Below, one piece after another: positions 51,206-60,476 of a stretch of 64,000 nt of DNA; within the stretch, counting starts at the first letter, position 1; the number at the start of each line of letters is the position of its first letter. Source of the stretch: Roseovarius faecimaris (GTDB lineage: Bacteria; Pseudomonadota; Alphaproteobacteria; Rhodobacterales; Rhodobacteraceae); assembly GCF_009762325.1 (NCBI RefSeq), contig NZ_CP034348.1, positions 2,176,501 through 2,240,500 on the forward strand, given 5' to 3'. Below the pieces are notes generated by a model. The model was not told where the DNA came from and made no database searches. It saw nothing but the letters and a program-made list of their open reading frames with translations. Position numbers and translations under genes: made by a program.

Positions 51206-52626
51206 AAAAGCACCATCGCTGCAAGACCGAGAAAGGCGAAAAAGCCGACCACATCGGTCACGGTTGTCACAAACGCGCCCGAGGCGAGCGCCGGGTCGAT
51301 CCCCATACGGTCCAGCACAACAGGGATCACCGTGCCTGCAAGCCCCGCCACCACCAGGTTGATCACCATGGCCGCCGCGATGACATATCCCAGTTCGGGC
51401 CCGCCGAACCAGATCACGCCGACAATGCCCATGACCACGGCAAAGATCACCCCATTCACCAGCCCCACAAGGCATTCGCGCCGGATCACGCGCCAGACAT
51501 TGGCGCCGGTCAAATCCTTGGTGGCAATCGCGCGCACGGCCACGGTCAGGCTTTGCGTGCCCGCATTGCCACCCATCGACGCAACGATGGGCATCAGCAC
51601 GGCAAGCGCCACGAACTGCGCGATGGTTTCCTCGAACATGGCAATGACCAGCGAGGCAAGGATCGCCGTGACAAGGTTGACCGCCAGCCAGGGGAAGCGC
51701 CGCTTGGTGGTGTCGATCACCTTGTCGCTCAGGCTCGATTCGTCGCTTACACCGGCGAGGCGCAGGATGTCTTCTTCGTGCTCTTCATCAAGCACGACCA
51801 TGGCGTCGTCGATGGTGATCACCCCCACCAGCCGCTCGTCGGCATCCACGACCGGTGCAGAAATCAGGTGATACTGATTGAATGCATAGGCCACGTCCTC
51901 TTCGTCCTGGGTGACGGGGATGACATGGAACGTCTCTTCGACGATCGAGCTCAGAAGCACCTCGCGGCGCGACGCCATCAGTTTGCCCAGGGTCACATTG
52001 CCCACCGGACGCAGGCGCGGATCGACAAGTGTCACATGATAGAACTGCTCGGGCAGATCATCCTGATTGCGAAGAAAATCAATGGCTTCGCCCACGTTCC
52101 AATGCTCGGGCGCCATCACCACTTCGCGCTGCATCAGACGGCCGGCAGAGTATTCCGGATAGGTCAGCGACTGCTGGACGGCGACACGGTCGCTGTCTTC
52201 GAGCACCTCCAGGATCGCTTCCTGCTGGTGGTCCTCAAGGTCTTCCACCAGATCGACCACGTCGTCGCTGTCGAGGTCGCGCACTGCATCGGCCAGAACT
52301 TCGGGATGCAGGATCGAGATGACTTCCTCGCGGATCGACTCGTCAAGCTCGCTCAGGATGTCGCCGTCGAATTCCTTGCCGTAAAGCTCCAGCAGGCGGC
52401 GGCGGTCGAAGGCGTTGACCTGCTCCAGAAGGTCGGCGATGTCGGCGGCGTGCAGCGGCTCCATCTCGGCCAGCAGCGCTTCGCGGTCGTCATTGTCGAC
52501 TGCGTGGATGATCCGCGCGACCGCCTTCTGGTCAAGCTCATAGGGATTGTCGTCGCGGTCATCGCGATCGTCACGCCCCTGCTCGTAACCGGGTTCGAGG
52601 TCATCTGTCTGGTCGTTGTCGGCCAT
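51202..52626 (-). CDS. mgtE: Magnesium transporter MgtE
   Basis: 474 residues. An acidic N-terminal domain (L-L-E-Q-V-N-A-F-D-R-R-R-L-L-E) is followed by two CBS motifs (about residues 150-270) and five helices with the pore motif G-G-N-A-G-T-Q-S-L-T-V near residue 354. It takes up Mg2+ through the inner membrane, with the cytoplasmic domains sensing Mg2+. The downstream cyclo-ligase gene is translationally coupled. Confidence 0.93.
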   Translation of the reverse strand: MADNDQTDDLEPGYEQGRDDRDDRDDNPYELDQKAVARIIHAVDNDDREALLAEMEPLHAADIADLLEQVNAFDRRRLLELYGKEFDGDILSELDESIREEVISILHPEVLADAVRDLDSDDVVDLVEDLEDHQQEAILEVLEDSDRVAVQQSLTYPEYSAGRLMQREVVMAPEHWNVGEAIDFLRNQDDLPEQFYHVTLVDPRLRPVGNVTLGKLMASRREVLLSSIVEETFHVIPVTQDEEDVAYAFNQYHLISAPVVDADERLVGVITIDDAMVVLDEEHEEDILRLAGVSDESSLSDKVIDTTKRRFPWLAVNLVTAILASLVIAMFEETIAQFVALAVLMPIVASMGGNAGTQSLTVAVRAIATKDLTGANVWRVIRRECLVGLVNGVIFAVVMGIVGVIWFGGPELGYVIAAAMVINLVVAGLAGTVIPVVLDRMGIDPALASGAFVTTVTDVVGFFAFLGLAAMVLL

Positions 52627-52759
52627 CTCCCCCTCCCTGGTCAGTCGCGCCTGATCAGAGGGATAAAGAAGCCCTGCCCGGAAAACAATCCGAATGGGAT
52701 GATTTACCTGCCTGCGCGCGGGTTCTATCCTGTGCGGGAGCGGAAAGAGGCAGGAGGAG

Positions 52760-54052
52760 ATGACGAACGAAACGATCCTGACGGGTCAGGTGCTGAGCTT
52801 TACCCGCTCGCCCTTCGATGGCGACCCGGGCGGGGCAGCGCGGCTCGATGCGGCGCTGCTGATCCGCGACGGGATAGTGGTGGCAACCGGCGACAGTGCC
52901 GCGATGCAGACCCTGGCCCCAAACGCGCCACGGGTGGCCTATGGCGATGCGCTGATCTGTGCCGGGTTCGTGGATGCCCATGTGCATTACCCGCAGACGG
53001 CGATCATCGCGAGCTGGGGCAAGCGGCTGATTGACTGGCTCAACACCTACACCTTCCCGGAGGAAGGCCGCTTTGGCGATCCCGGCTACGCCGCAGTGAT
53101 GGCAGAGAGCTACCTTGACCTGACCCTGGCGCATGGCACGACCACGGCGGTAAGCTTCTGCACCACGCACCCCGAGAGCGTGACCGCCTTTTTCGAGGCC
53201 GCCCGGGCACGCAATCAACGTGTGGTGGCGGGCAAGACCTGCATGGACCGTAACGCGCCCGAGACCCTTTGCGACACCGCGCAGACCGCCTATGACCAGT
53301 CCAGGACGCTTATCGACGCCTGGCATGGGCGGGGCCGCGCGCAATATGCGATCACGCCGCGATTCTCGCCCACCTCGACACCGGAACAACTCGAAGCGCT
53401 CGGCGCGCTATGGGCCGAGCACCCGGACTGCCTGATGCAGACCCACCTGAGCGAGCAGCGCGATGAGGTGGCCTGGGTCCGGACCCTGTTTCCGCAGGCG
53501 CGCAACTATCTCGACACCTATGAGGCGCACGGCCTGCTCGGGCCGCGCGGGCTTTATGGCCATGCGATCCATCTGGAGCCGCGTGAGCGGGACCGGCTGC
53601 GCGAGGTTGGGGCCGCGCTCATTCATTGTCCGACCTCCAACACGTTCATCGGCTCCGGGCTGTTCGCGCTGGCCGCGCGCATGGCCGAGGGCCATCGCAT
53701 CGGGCTGGCCACGGATACCGGGGGCGGATCCAGCTTTTCAATGTTGCGCACGCAGGGGGCGGCCTATGAGATTGGCCAGCTCAGCGGGACCGCCCTGCAT
53801 CCGGCACAGCTTTTGTGGCTGGCGACTGCGGGCTCGGCGCAGGCGCTGCATCTGGGGGACCGGATCGGCAATATCGCACCGGGCATGGAGGCGGACCTCG
53901 TGGTGCTCGATCTGGCCTCGACCCCGGCCATTGCCCAGCGTGCAACGCGGGCCGGAAATATCTGGGAGGCGCTTTTTCCGACGCAGATGATGGGCGATGA
54001 CCGGGCGGTGCGCGCGGTCTGGATTGCTGGGCAAGAACGGCACGCGCGCTAG
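52760..54052 (+). CDS. guaD: Guanine deaminase
   Basis: 430 residues of the amidohydrolase fold. The metal motif is G-F-V-D-A-H-V-H-Y-P-Q-T near residue 70, and the substrate/zinc motifs Q-T-H-L-S-E, G-H-A-I-H-L and A-T-D-T-G-G-G-S-S-F-S-M follow. It deaminates guanine to xanthine. GGAGGAG precedes the ATG. The 106-bp space from mgtE holds the promoter. Confidence 0.92.
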   Translation: MTNETILTGQVLSFTRSPFDGDPGGAARLDAALLIRDGIVVATGDSAAMQTLAPNAPRVAYGDALICAGFVDAHVHYPQTAIIASWGKRLIDWLNTYTFPEEGRFGDPGYAAVMAESYLDLTLAHGTTTAVSFCTTHPESVTAFFEAARARNQRVVAGKTCMDRNAPETLCDTAQTAYDQSRTLIDAWHGRGRAQYAITPRFSPTSTPEQLEALGALWAEHPDCLMQTHLSEQRDEVAWVRTLFPQARNYLDTYEAHGLLGPRGLYGHAIHLEPRERDRLREVGAALIHCPTSNTFIGSGLFALAARMAEGHRIGLATDTGGGSSFSMLRTQGAAYEIGQLSGTALHPAQLLWLATAGSAQALHLGDRIGNIAPGMEADLVVLDLASTPAIAQRATRAGNIWEALFPTQMMGDDRAVRAVWIAGQERHAR

Positions 54053-54087
54053 ATCAAGGGGCAAATGTCCGCGATTGGAGCCGCCTC

Positions 54088-54357
54088 ATGCCCGACAGCC
54101 CCATGCCCCCCGACCCCGCCGCGCCGCAGACCGCCGCGCGCCTCTCAGCCACCATTCGCGCGATCGACGATGAATTCGGCGCAGGATTTGCCAGGCAACA
54201 TCCCGAGCTGGTCGCCGCGCTGGTGCAATCGGCCAGTATCGACGCCGCGGTGGCCACCGGCCTCATGGCGCATCGCGAGGCGCTTGCACTGGCAGACCGG
54301 ATCGGGCGGGACACCTGCGAGACCCTGCTCAAGCTCAAGCCCCGGTTCTTTGGCTGA
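54088..54357 (+). CDS. Hypothetical small helical protein
   Basis: 89 residues, Ala-rich and helical (T-A-A-R-L-S-A-T-I-R-A-I-D-D-E-F-G-A-G-F-A-R-Q-H-P-E-L), ending L-K-P-R-F-F-G. No membrane segment. It starts 35 bp after guaD in the same direction and has a weak ribosome site. Composition is coding-like. I know no family. Confidence 0.6.
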   Translation: MPDSPMPPDPAAPQTAARLSATIRAIDDEFGAGFARQHPELVAALVQSASIDAAVATGLMAHREALALADRIGRDTCETLLKLKPRFFG

Positions 54358-54367
54358 GTGCGCGCGC

Positions 54368-54865
54368 TCAGCAGCCCGGGCGGCCAAGCACCAGAACCCA
54401 CAGGTTACCCGGCCCCCGCACCAGGCCAAAGCCCGTCACCTCGCGATGCAACAGATTGCTGCGATGCGACGGCGAGGTCATCCAGTGCTGCAACACCGTG
54501 TCAAAGGTCCGCTGTCCCATCGCCAGGTTCTCGGCCACATGACAAAACGCATAGCCCTGCGCGCGTGTACGCTCGACGATGCTGTTTCCGTTCGAGCTGA
54601 CATGGCCAAAGAACCCATTGGCGATCATGTCGCGGGCGTGACCGTCCGCCACGCGCCCTAGCGTGGCATCGGGGCGCAGCCCGGGCAGCCCATATTGCGC
54701 GCGCAAGCTGTTGAGCGCCGCGGCATTGGCCGCGCTCACCACCTGCGTCTGTCCGCTGGCAGGTATGCTGGCGCGGGGCTGGGGGGCCACTTCCACCGTG
54801 GACATACAGCCGCTCAGCCCCAGAGCCATCAGTGCCGCGAGCATGTTGCGCAAAGGTCTTGGCAT
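54368..54865 (-). CDS. CAP/SCP domain lipoprotein
   Basis: 165 residues: lipoprotein signal peptide with lipobox L-S-G-C, then a CAP domain (G-H-A-R-D-M-I-A-N-G-F-F-G-H-V-S, A-E-N-L-A-M-G-Q, W-M-T-S-P-S-H-R-S-N-L-L). The His/Glu cavity residues are kept. Bacterial CAP lipoproteins of this kind sit in the envelope, and their function is not settled. The start 54865 is set by the signal peptide. Confidence 0.85.
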   Translation of the reverse strand: MPRPLRNMLAALMALGLSGCMSTVEVAPQPRASIPASGQTQVVSAANAAALNSLRAQYGLPGLRPDATLGRVADGHARDMIANGFFGHVSSNGNSIVERTRAQGYAFCHVAENLAMGQRTFDTVLQHWMTSPSHRSNLLHREVTGFGLVRGPGNLWVLVLGRPGC

Positions 54866-54908
54866 GGTCGATCTCCCCGGAAGGTTTTGCCCCCGTGCGA
54901 CCGGCAGT

Positions 54909-55709
54909 CTAGGACGCGGCCAGCGCCGCCTGCAAGATCGCCATGGCGGCCGTGTGCTGTTCTTTGCCGGCGGCAGCCAGCGCACGCCCCCCCTCATGGA
55001 CCGGACCGCCCTCCCAGTCGGTGACGATCCCGCCTGCGGCCTCGATCACCGCGATGGGTGCCTGAATGTCATAGGCATTCAGCCCCGCTTCGATCACCAG
55101 GTCGATCTGCCCTGCGGCCAGAAGCGCATAGGCATAGCAATCGGTGCCGTAGCGGGTCAGCTTCACCTCGCGTGAGACCGCGCGAAAAGCGGCCGCTTCG
55201 GTTTCCGAACCGACTTCGGGGAAAGTGGTGAAGAGGATGGCATCGTGCAACGGGCCGTCGCCTCGGGCGCGCAAGGGCCGCGATCCGAGCGGGCCATTGA
55301 CTTCCGCCCGTCCGAGCCCGCCTTCGAAACGCTCACCGATATAGGGCTGGTCCACGATCCCATATATCGGACCGCCGGCATCGGAGACCGCTATCAGCAC
55401 CCCCCAGGTGGGTGTCCCGGAGAGAAATCCACGTGTGCCATCAATAGGATCGAGCACCCAAGTGAGCCCGCTGCTCCCGGTTTTGTGGCCGTATTCCTCG
55501 CCAAGGATCGAATCATCAGGCCGGAATTTCTCGAGAATATCTCGCATCGCGCGCTCGGCGGCGCGGTCGCCTTCGGTGACCGGGTCAAACCCGGCCCCGT
55601 CCAACTTGTTCTGCGCCGCCAGACGGTCGGTGCGAAAATGCGGCAGGATCGCCGCGCGCGCCGCATCGGCAAGCGCGTGGGCGGTCCTGACTATCTCATC
55701 GCTGTGCAT
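54909..55709 (-). CDS. hisN: Inositol monophosphatase family phosphatase (HisN-like)
   Basis: 266 residues. Mg-site motifs are G-E-E-Y-G near residue 70, D-P-I-D-G-T-R-G-F near 87-95 and A-Y-D-I-Q-A-P near 213. Arg in D-G-T-R-G, where inositol phosphatases usually have Asn, favours the histidinol-phosphatase (HisN) group. It is thus probably the last-but-one histidine-pathway enzyme, though other phosphates are possible. Confidence 0.8.
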   Translation of the reverse strand: MHSDEIVRTAHALADAARAAILPHFRTDRLAAQNKLDGAGFDPVTEGDRAAERAMRDILEKFRPDDSILGEEYGHKTGSSGLTWVLDPIDGTRGFLSGTPTWGVLIAVSDAGGPIYGIVDQPYIGERFEGGLGRAEVNGPLGSRPLRARGDGPLHDAILFTTFPEVGSETEAAAFRAVSREVKLTRYGTDCYAYALLAAGQIDLVIEAGLNAYDIQAPIAVIEAAGGIVTDWEGGPVHEGGRALAAAGKEQHTAAMAILQAALAAS

Positions 55710-55764
55710 TGATCCCTGCCCCTTCGGCCTGTTGCCGAAGGAGTAGCGGGGAAATTACTCCGGC

Positions 55765-56136
55765 TCAAGCGACGTCGCTGAGCACCCGCGCCAGATCAAA
55801 CAGACGACGCCTCTGATTTTCAGGGATTGCGTAGTACGAGCGTACCAGATCGAGCGCTTCCTTGTCGCCCATCAGGTCGGACGGCATCTGCTCGGCATCG
55901 GTCTTGTCCGCCCCGTCATGCTCCAGTCCCTCGAAGAAGAAGCTGATCTGCACGTCCAACGCATCGGCGATATCCCACAGCCGGGACGCGCTGACGCGGT
56001 TGGCGCCTGTCTCGTATTTCTGGATTTGCTGGAACTTGATCCCGACCTGTTCCGCCAGTTGCTGTTGTGTCATCCCCACCAGCCAACGACGGTGCCTGAT
56101 CCGCTTGCCCACGTGGACATCTACGGGATGTGGCAT
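55765..56136 (-). CDS. XRE-family transcriptional regulator
   Basis: 123 residues. The HTH is V-G-K-R-I-R-H-R-R-W-L-V-G-M-T-Q-Q-Q-L-A near the start, then V-G-I-K-F-Q-Q-I-Q-K-Y-E-T-G-A-N-R-V, and a C-terminal tail R-R-R-L-F-D-L-A-R-V-L. This is the small SinR-like type common in alphaproteobacteria. AAGGAG precedes the ATG at 56136. It is divergent from the quinone oxidoreductase gene. Confidence 0.88.
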   Translation of the reverse strand: MPHPVDVHVGKRIRHRRWLVGMTQQQLAEQVGIKFQQIQKYETGANRVSASRLWDIADALDVQISFFFEGLEHDGADKTDAEQMPSDLMGDKEALDLVRSYYAIPENQRRRLFDLARVLSDVA

Positions 56137-56463
56137 GGTATTCTCCTTCAAATTCTCACAGTAAGAACCGGCTGCTACTTTGAAATCAAGCGCCCCTAAT
56201 AATGGTTCAACCGGTCTTTCATTTCGTTCCTTGAGTGTAGACAAACGATATCATTCTGCCGACAAAAAACAACATATTTTGCTCACCGAATAAGGGATTA
56301 CCTAAATATAGGCACAATCTAGGCGAGTACCTATCCAACAAGATAGGGCGAGCGCAACCCAGAGTGGCGACAATCCCTTCAGATTGGTCACATTCGTGCT
56401 GACACAGGGACAAAAACTCTGGTAACCATGTTTGTCTACTCACTTTTTCTGGGGATAGCTTTG
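56137..56463. other. 327-bp divergent promoter region (xre / quinone oxidoreductase)
   Basis: AT-rich. TAGACAAAC at 56238-56246 recurs inverted as GTTTGTCTA at 56430-56438, each next to a GAGTG-like context, 184 bp apart. They could bind the XRE protein at both promoters. No gene is supported. Confidence 0.4.
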
Positions 56464-57444
56464 ATGCGCGCCTACATGATTCCCTCCGATGGAGCGGCTC
56501 CCGAGCTGAGCGAAACCGATCTGCCGGAGCCGGGACCCGGTGAGCTGCGACTGAGGATCGGGGCATGCGGACTGAACTTTGCCGATCTCCTGATGATGAA
56601 GGGCACCTATCAGGACACACCGCGCGCGCCCTTCACCCTGGGCATGGAAGTGGCCGGCGTGGTGGACGCGCTCGGCCCCGGGGCAAACGGCCCGGCGGTG
56701 GGCACGCGCGTGGCGGTCTTTGGCGGTCAGGGAGGGTTGGCGGAATACGGATGTTTCGATGCCGCCCGCGCCGTGCCCTTGCCCGATGCGATGAGTTTCG
56801 AAGACGCCGCCGCGTTTCAGATCGCCTATGGGACAAGTCACGTGGCGCTGGACTACAAGGCGCGGCTTCAGCCCGGCGAGACGCTGCTGGTCCTCGGCGC
56901 GGCAGGCGGCGTTGGCCTGACGGCGGTTGAGATCGGCAAACTGATGGGCGCGACCGTGATTGCCTGCGCACGCGGTGCCGACAAGCTTGAGGTTGCACGA
57001 CAGGCCGGGGCGGATCACCTTATCGACGCGAAAACCCAGGATATCCTGGCCGAGTGCAAGGCGCTCGGTGGTGTGGATGTGGTCTATGACCCGGTGGGGG
57101 GCGAGCAGTTCAAGGCCGCATTCCGGGCCTGCAAGCCCGAGGCGCGCCTTCTGCCCATCGGTTTTGCCAGCGGCGAGGTGCCGCAAGTGCCCGCCAATCA
57201 CCTGCTGGTCAAGAATCTGAGCGTGATGGGGCTCTATTGGGGTGGCTACCTCAAGTTCAAGCCCGAGGTGATCACCGACAGCCTTTCCACCCTGCTCGAA
57301 TGGTACGAGGCAGGCAAGCTGAAGCCGCATATCTCCCATGTTCTGCCGCTGGAGCAGGCGGGAGACGCGCTGGAGCTTCTGCGCACGCGCAAATCCACGG
57401 GCAAGGTCGTCGTTACGCCTCAACCACCGTCGGCAGGCGCATAG
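56464..57444 (+). CDS. NADPH:quinone oxidoreductase (MDR, zeta-crystallin type)
   Basis: 326 residues. GroES-like half G-A-C-G-L-N-F-A-D-L-L, Rossmann half with V-L-G-A-A-G-G-V-G-L-T-A (near residue 143), and no zinc ligands, as in Qor. It reduces quinones or enoyl compounds with NADPH. The ATG at 56464 is the first with sensible homology; upstream residues in the frame are not needed. Its 3' end overlaps the convergent lysR gene by 32 bp. Confidence 0.85.
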   Translation: MRAYMIPSDGAAPELSETDLPEPGPGELRLRIGACGLNFADLLMMKGTYQDTPRAPFTLGMEVAGVVDALGPGANGPAVGTRVAVFGGQGGLAEYGCFDAARAVPLPDAMSFEDAAAFQIAYGTSHVALDYKARLQPGETLLVLGAAGGVGLTAVEIGKLMGATVIACARGADKLEVARQAGADHLIDAKTQDILAECKALGGVDVVYDPVGGEQFKAAFRACKPEARLLPIGFASGEVPQVPANHLLVKNLSVMGLYWGGYLKFKPEVITDSLSTLLEWYEAGKLKPHISHVLPLEQAGDALELLRTRKSTGKVVVTPQPPSAGA

Positions 57445-58291
57445 GCGCATAGCCCTGCCGGATCAGGTCGGCCAGTTGCTGCAGCACCTCGTCCTGCGTG
57501 TGCGCCGCCCCGTAGAGGTTGACTTTCTGGCTGCCCAGTTCCGGCAGGCCCTTGCCCGCAGGGATCGCTTCGAGATGCGGCGGGATGCTGTCCTCAAGCA
57601 GCGCGCCGATGGCCAGATCGGCGCTCACCAGCGCTTCCACCGCGCGGTCATCTTCTGAATCGACGGCCATCTCCCAGTCGATCCCCGCCTCGTTCAGCTT
57701 GCGCAGCACGATCGGGCGGAAAATGCAGACGCTGCAAAACGCCAGGCGCAGCGGTGCCTTCTTCCACGCCTGCCCGCCCGGCGCACCGGTCCAGCGCAGG
57801 GGCATTTCGGTCAGCGTCTCTCCACCCGCGGTGACCTCCTCCTCAGTCGTGAGAATCAGGTCGACCTCGCCCCGCTGAAGCGCATCGCGCAGCTTCATCG
57901 TGCTGGAGGAGCGCAGATTGACATTGACCCGCGGGAAGGCGGCATTGAAGCGCTGCAACACGCGCGGGATCACCGGATAGACAATGTCATGCGGCACCCC
58001 GAGCATGATCTCGCCTTCATAGACCTGATCGGTGAGCCGCCCGACGACCTCGTCATTGAGCTGCACGATGCGACGCGCATAGGCCAGCAGTTGTTCGCCC
58101 GCACCGGTGAGTGCGATCTTGCGGTTCGACCGGTCCAGAAGGGCGATGCCCATCAGCTCCTCAAGCCGCTTGAGCTGCATCGACACGGCCGATTGCGTGA
58201 GGTTGAGCGCGGCAGCCGCCCGCGTGACACCGCCATGATCCGAAACGGCCAGAAAAGACCGCAAGGTGGTTATATCCAGATTACGTATCAT
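57413..58291 (-). CDS. LysR-type regulator next to DUF1127
   Basis: 292 residues. N-terminal HTH L-R-S-F-L-A-V-S-D-H-G-G-V-T-R-A-A-A-A-L-N-L-T-Q-S-A-V-S-M-Q, then a substrate-binding domain. The start at 58291 has AAGGA upstream. It is divergent from a DUF1127 gene across 119 bp of AT-rich DNA with three ATATATC repeats. That arrangement and the S-A-V-S-M-Q-x-K-R-L-E pattern recall VtlR/LsrB of other alphaproteobacteria, which activate small DUF1127 genes. Confidence 0.85.
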   Translation of the reverse strand: MIRNLDITTLRSFLAVSDHGGVTRAAAALNLTQSAVSMQLKRLEELMGIALLDRSNRKIALTGAGEQLLAYARRIVQLNDEVVGRLTDQVYEGEIMLGVPHDIVYPVIPRVLQRFNAAFPRVNVNLRSSSTMKLRDALQRGEVDLILTTEEEVTAGGETLTEMPLRWTGAPGGQAWKKAPLRLAFCSVCIFRPIVLRKLNEAGIDWEMAVDSEDDRAVEALVSADLAIGALLEDSIPPHLEAIPAGKGLPELGSQKVNLYGAAHTQDEVLQQLADLIRQGYAPMRLPTVVEA

Positions 58292-58410
58292 CACAATCCT
58301 TGATGTTAAACAGAACAAACATTCGATTTTAATATGAAAGGCTTTTCTCCATATATCAATACATGAAATGAGAAACGGAACATATATCAAATTTTGGAAA
58401 GGATATATCC

Positions 58411-58620
58411 ATGTCGGCCATCAACAAAACGCTCGCCCTTCCCGTCCGGGGCCGTCCGGGCCGGATCGCGCTCTTTTCCCTCTTCGACCTCGCCCGTCAG
58501 CGGCGCGCGCTGGCGCGAATGGATGATGCCCGCCTGGCCGATCTCGGCCTGAGCCGCGAGGACGCGATGGCCGAAGCAAAACGCCCGGTCTGGGACGTCC
58601 CGGCGCATTGGCACAAATAA
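58411..58620 (+). CDS. DUF1127 small protein
   Basis: 69 residues with the basic C-terminal YjiS-like motif: R-R-A-L-A-R-M-D-D-A-R-L-A-D-L-G-L-S-R-E-D-A. GGAAAGGA-type ribosome site before the ATG. DUF1127 proteins have been tied to RNA handling, phosphate and stress physiology. It is probably under the adjacent LysR regulator. Confidence 0.9.
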   Translation: MSAINKTLALPVRGRPGRIALFSLFDLARQRRALARMDDARLADLGLSREDAMAEAKRPVWDVPAHWHK

Positions 58621-58736
58621 GCGCGGAATCTGCTCATTTGAGCCTCCGGAAAAGCTTGAAAAGATGAACCTGTGCTACAATATTATCCACAGACACCCAT
58701 TTCGGGTGGGGACAGGTGCAACCTTCGGAGGCTTTA

Positions 58737-59519
58737 ATGGCTGAATTTAATACAATCCGGACAGCGGGCGCAGGGGTCCGCACGGCTGAGATTGACGCAG
58801 GGCTTCGCGCCCACATGAACAAGGTCTATGGCACAATGTCGGGGGGTCTTCTGATCACCGCGCTCGCTGCCTGGGCCATTGCAGGGCTGGCGACAACCAC
58901 CAATCCCGCCAGCGCCGTCGCACAACTGCCCAATGGCACGATGCTGACCGCTCTGGGCTCGGCGATCTATATCTCCCCGCTGAAATGGGTGATCATGTTC
59001 GCCCCGCTCGCCTTTGTCTTCCTCGGCTGGGGCGCATTGATGCGTCGCGGCTCGGCGGCGACCGTCCAGCTTGGCTTTTTCGCCTTCGCGGCGCTGATGG
59101 GGCTGTCCTTCAGCTCGATCTTCATCGTGTTCACGTCCTTCTCGATCGCGCAGACCTTCCTGGTCACGGCGATTGCCTTTGCGGGTCTCTCGCTCTGGGG
59201 CTACACCACGAAGAAAGACATTTCGGCCTGGGGCAGTTTCCTGATCATGGGCGTGATCGGCCTGATCGTGGCGATGGTTATCAATATCTTCCTGCAGTCG
59301 CCCGCGATGATGTTCGCGATCTCGGCCATCGGGGTGCTGATCTTCGCTGGTCTGACCGCGTTCTACACGCAGGACATCAAGAACACCTATGTCGCCCATG
59401 CCGCGCATGGCGATCAGGAATGGCTGGACAAGGCCGCGATGGACGGGGCGCTGAGCCTCTACATCAGCTTCCTCAACATGTTCCAGTTCCTGCTGATGTT
59501 CCTGGGGCAACAAGAATAA
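58737..59519 (+). CDS. Bax inhibitor-1 family membrane protein (YbhL/YccA type)
   Basis: 260 residues with seven membrane helices, family end I-S-F-L-N-M-F-Q-F-L-L and Y-T-Q-D-I-K-N-T-Y near residue 213. CGGAGG precedes the ATG at 58737 (preferred over 58716). The members are pH-sensitive channels or membrane protease modulators. A strong terminator follows. Confidence 0.9.
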   Translation: MAEFNTIRTAGAGVRTAEIDAGLRAHMNKVYGTMSGGLLITALAAWAIAGLATTTNPASAVAQLPNGTMLTALGSAIYISPLKWVIMFAPLAFVFLGWGALMRRGSAATVQLGFFAFAALMGLSFSSIFIVFTSFSIAQTFLVTAIAFAGLSLWGYTTKKDISAWGSFLIMGVIGLIVAMVINIFLQSPAMMFAISAIGVLIFAGLTAFYTQDIKNTYVAHAAHGDQEWLDKAAMDGALSLYISFLNMFQFLLMFLGQQE

Positions 59520-59543
59520 CCCCCGCACCAAAGATGATTACCG

Positions 59544-59571
59544 AAGGCCGACCTCAGGGTCGGCCTTTTTT
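59544..59571 (+). terminator. Terminator after the Bax inhibitor-1 gene
   Basis: AAGGCCGACC (59544-59553) and GGTCGGCCTT (59558-59567), loop TCAG, followed by TTTT. Confidence 0.92.
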
Positions 59572-59681
59572 CTTTGACCAATCGGTTTCAATTCGGCAAG
59601 AAATCGCACAGCACCGTGGCGGCCATTCCTTTTGATGGGGCCGCCGCTATATTGTGCTCAAACAGCTTCGGGAGGCTATTC

Positions 59682-60122
59682 ATGAGCGTAGGAAAACTGG
59701 CTTTGGCCACGGCGGGCGTCGCCGCAGCCACCACCCTTTCGGCGGCGGAGCCGGACGCCTGGAGCCTGCTCAAGGAGATCGAAATCACCGAGCATGTGAC
59801 CGAAACCGAATACGAGGTCCGCAAGAGCTATCCGCCCGCTCTGGCAGAGGGCCGCGAGATCGAGATCGAGATCACCGGTTATGCCACCCCGGCCCTGCCC
59901 GGCGAGATGATCCAGGACTTGCTGATGGTGTCGGATATGGGCCTTTGCCCGTTCTGCGGCAGCCTTGAGCACGGGGCCACACTGGCGGTTAGCCTGGCCG
60001 AGCCGATCCCTGTGATTGATGACCAGACCCGCCTGACCCTGCGCGGCACGCTGAGCCCGGTGACCGACCCCGAAACCTGGCAGAGTGTGGTGCTGAAAAA
60101 CGCGCAGATCATCCGCAACTGA
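59682..60122 (+). CDS. Hypothetical exported protein
   Basis: 146 residues. A signal peptide (MSVGKLALATAGVAAATTLSAAE, cut after S-A-A) is followed by a beta-rich domain holding C-P-F-C-G (near residue 92), a possible metal or disulfide site, and V-I-D-D-Q-T-R-L-T-L-R-G. GGGAGG precedes the ATG at 59682. It resembles periplasmic proteins of the DUF3299 sort by eye (weak). Confidence 0.7.
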   Translation: MSVGKLALATAGVAAATTLSAAEPDAWSLLKEIEITEHVTETEYEVRKSYPPALAEGREIEIEITGYATPALPGEMIQDLLMVSDMGLCPFCGSLEHGATLAVSLAEPIPVIDDQTRLTLRGTLSPVTDPETWQSVVLKNAQIIRN

Positions 60123-60144
60123 TCTGCACCCTCCGGACATGACA

Positions 60145-60174
60145 AAGCCGCGCTCGGCAAAGCGCGGCTTTTTT
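60145..60174. terminator. Bidirectional-type terminator between the exported protein gene and rpmG
   Basis: AAGCCGCGCT (60145-60154) and AGCGCGGCTT (60161-60170), loop CGGCAA, then TTTTTC on the plus strand. It lies 22 bp after the plus-strand stop and 24 bp beyond the rpmG stop. Confidence 0.88.
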
Positions 60175-60193
60175 CATTCAGGCTCGGGCGATC

Positions 60194-60361
60194 TTACTTG
60201 ATCTTGCCTTCCTTGTACTCGACATGCTTGCGCACGACCGGGTCGTATTTCTTCACGACCATTTTCTCGGTCATGGTGCGGGCGTTTTTCTTGGTCACAT
60301 AGAAATGGCCCGTGCCCGCGGTCGAATTCAGGCGGATCTTGATGGTCGTCGGCTTCGCCAT
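60194..60361 (-). CDS. rpmG: 50S ribosomal protein L33
   Basis: 55 residues ([20 protein letters not shown]...), starting at the ATG at 60361 with AGGAG seven bases upstream and ending K-E-G-K-I-K. It is the Cys-less form of L33 (no zinc CxxC), usual in alphaproteobacteria. It is too short for most ORF lists. It lies next to rnpB on the same strand. Confidence 0.95.
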   Translation of the reverse strand: MAKPTTIKIRLNSTAGTGHFYVTKKNARTMTEKMVVKKYDPVVRKHVEYKEGKIK

Positions 60362-60476
60362 GGGTGTTCTCCTGCGTCGAAAGGCAGGGCCTTTCGGTGA
60401 ATCTCATATGAAGCCCGCCTTTTAACCGGCTTGCTGCCCGAGTCAACCGCAATCCGTCATGGTCTTGCGGGAATAT

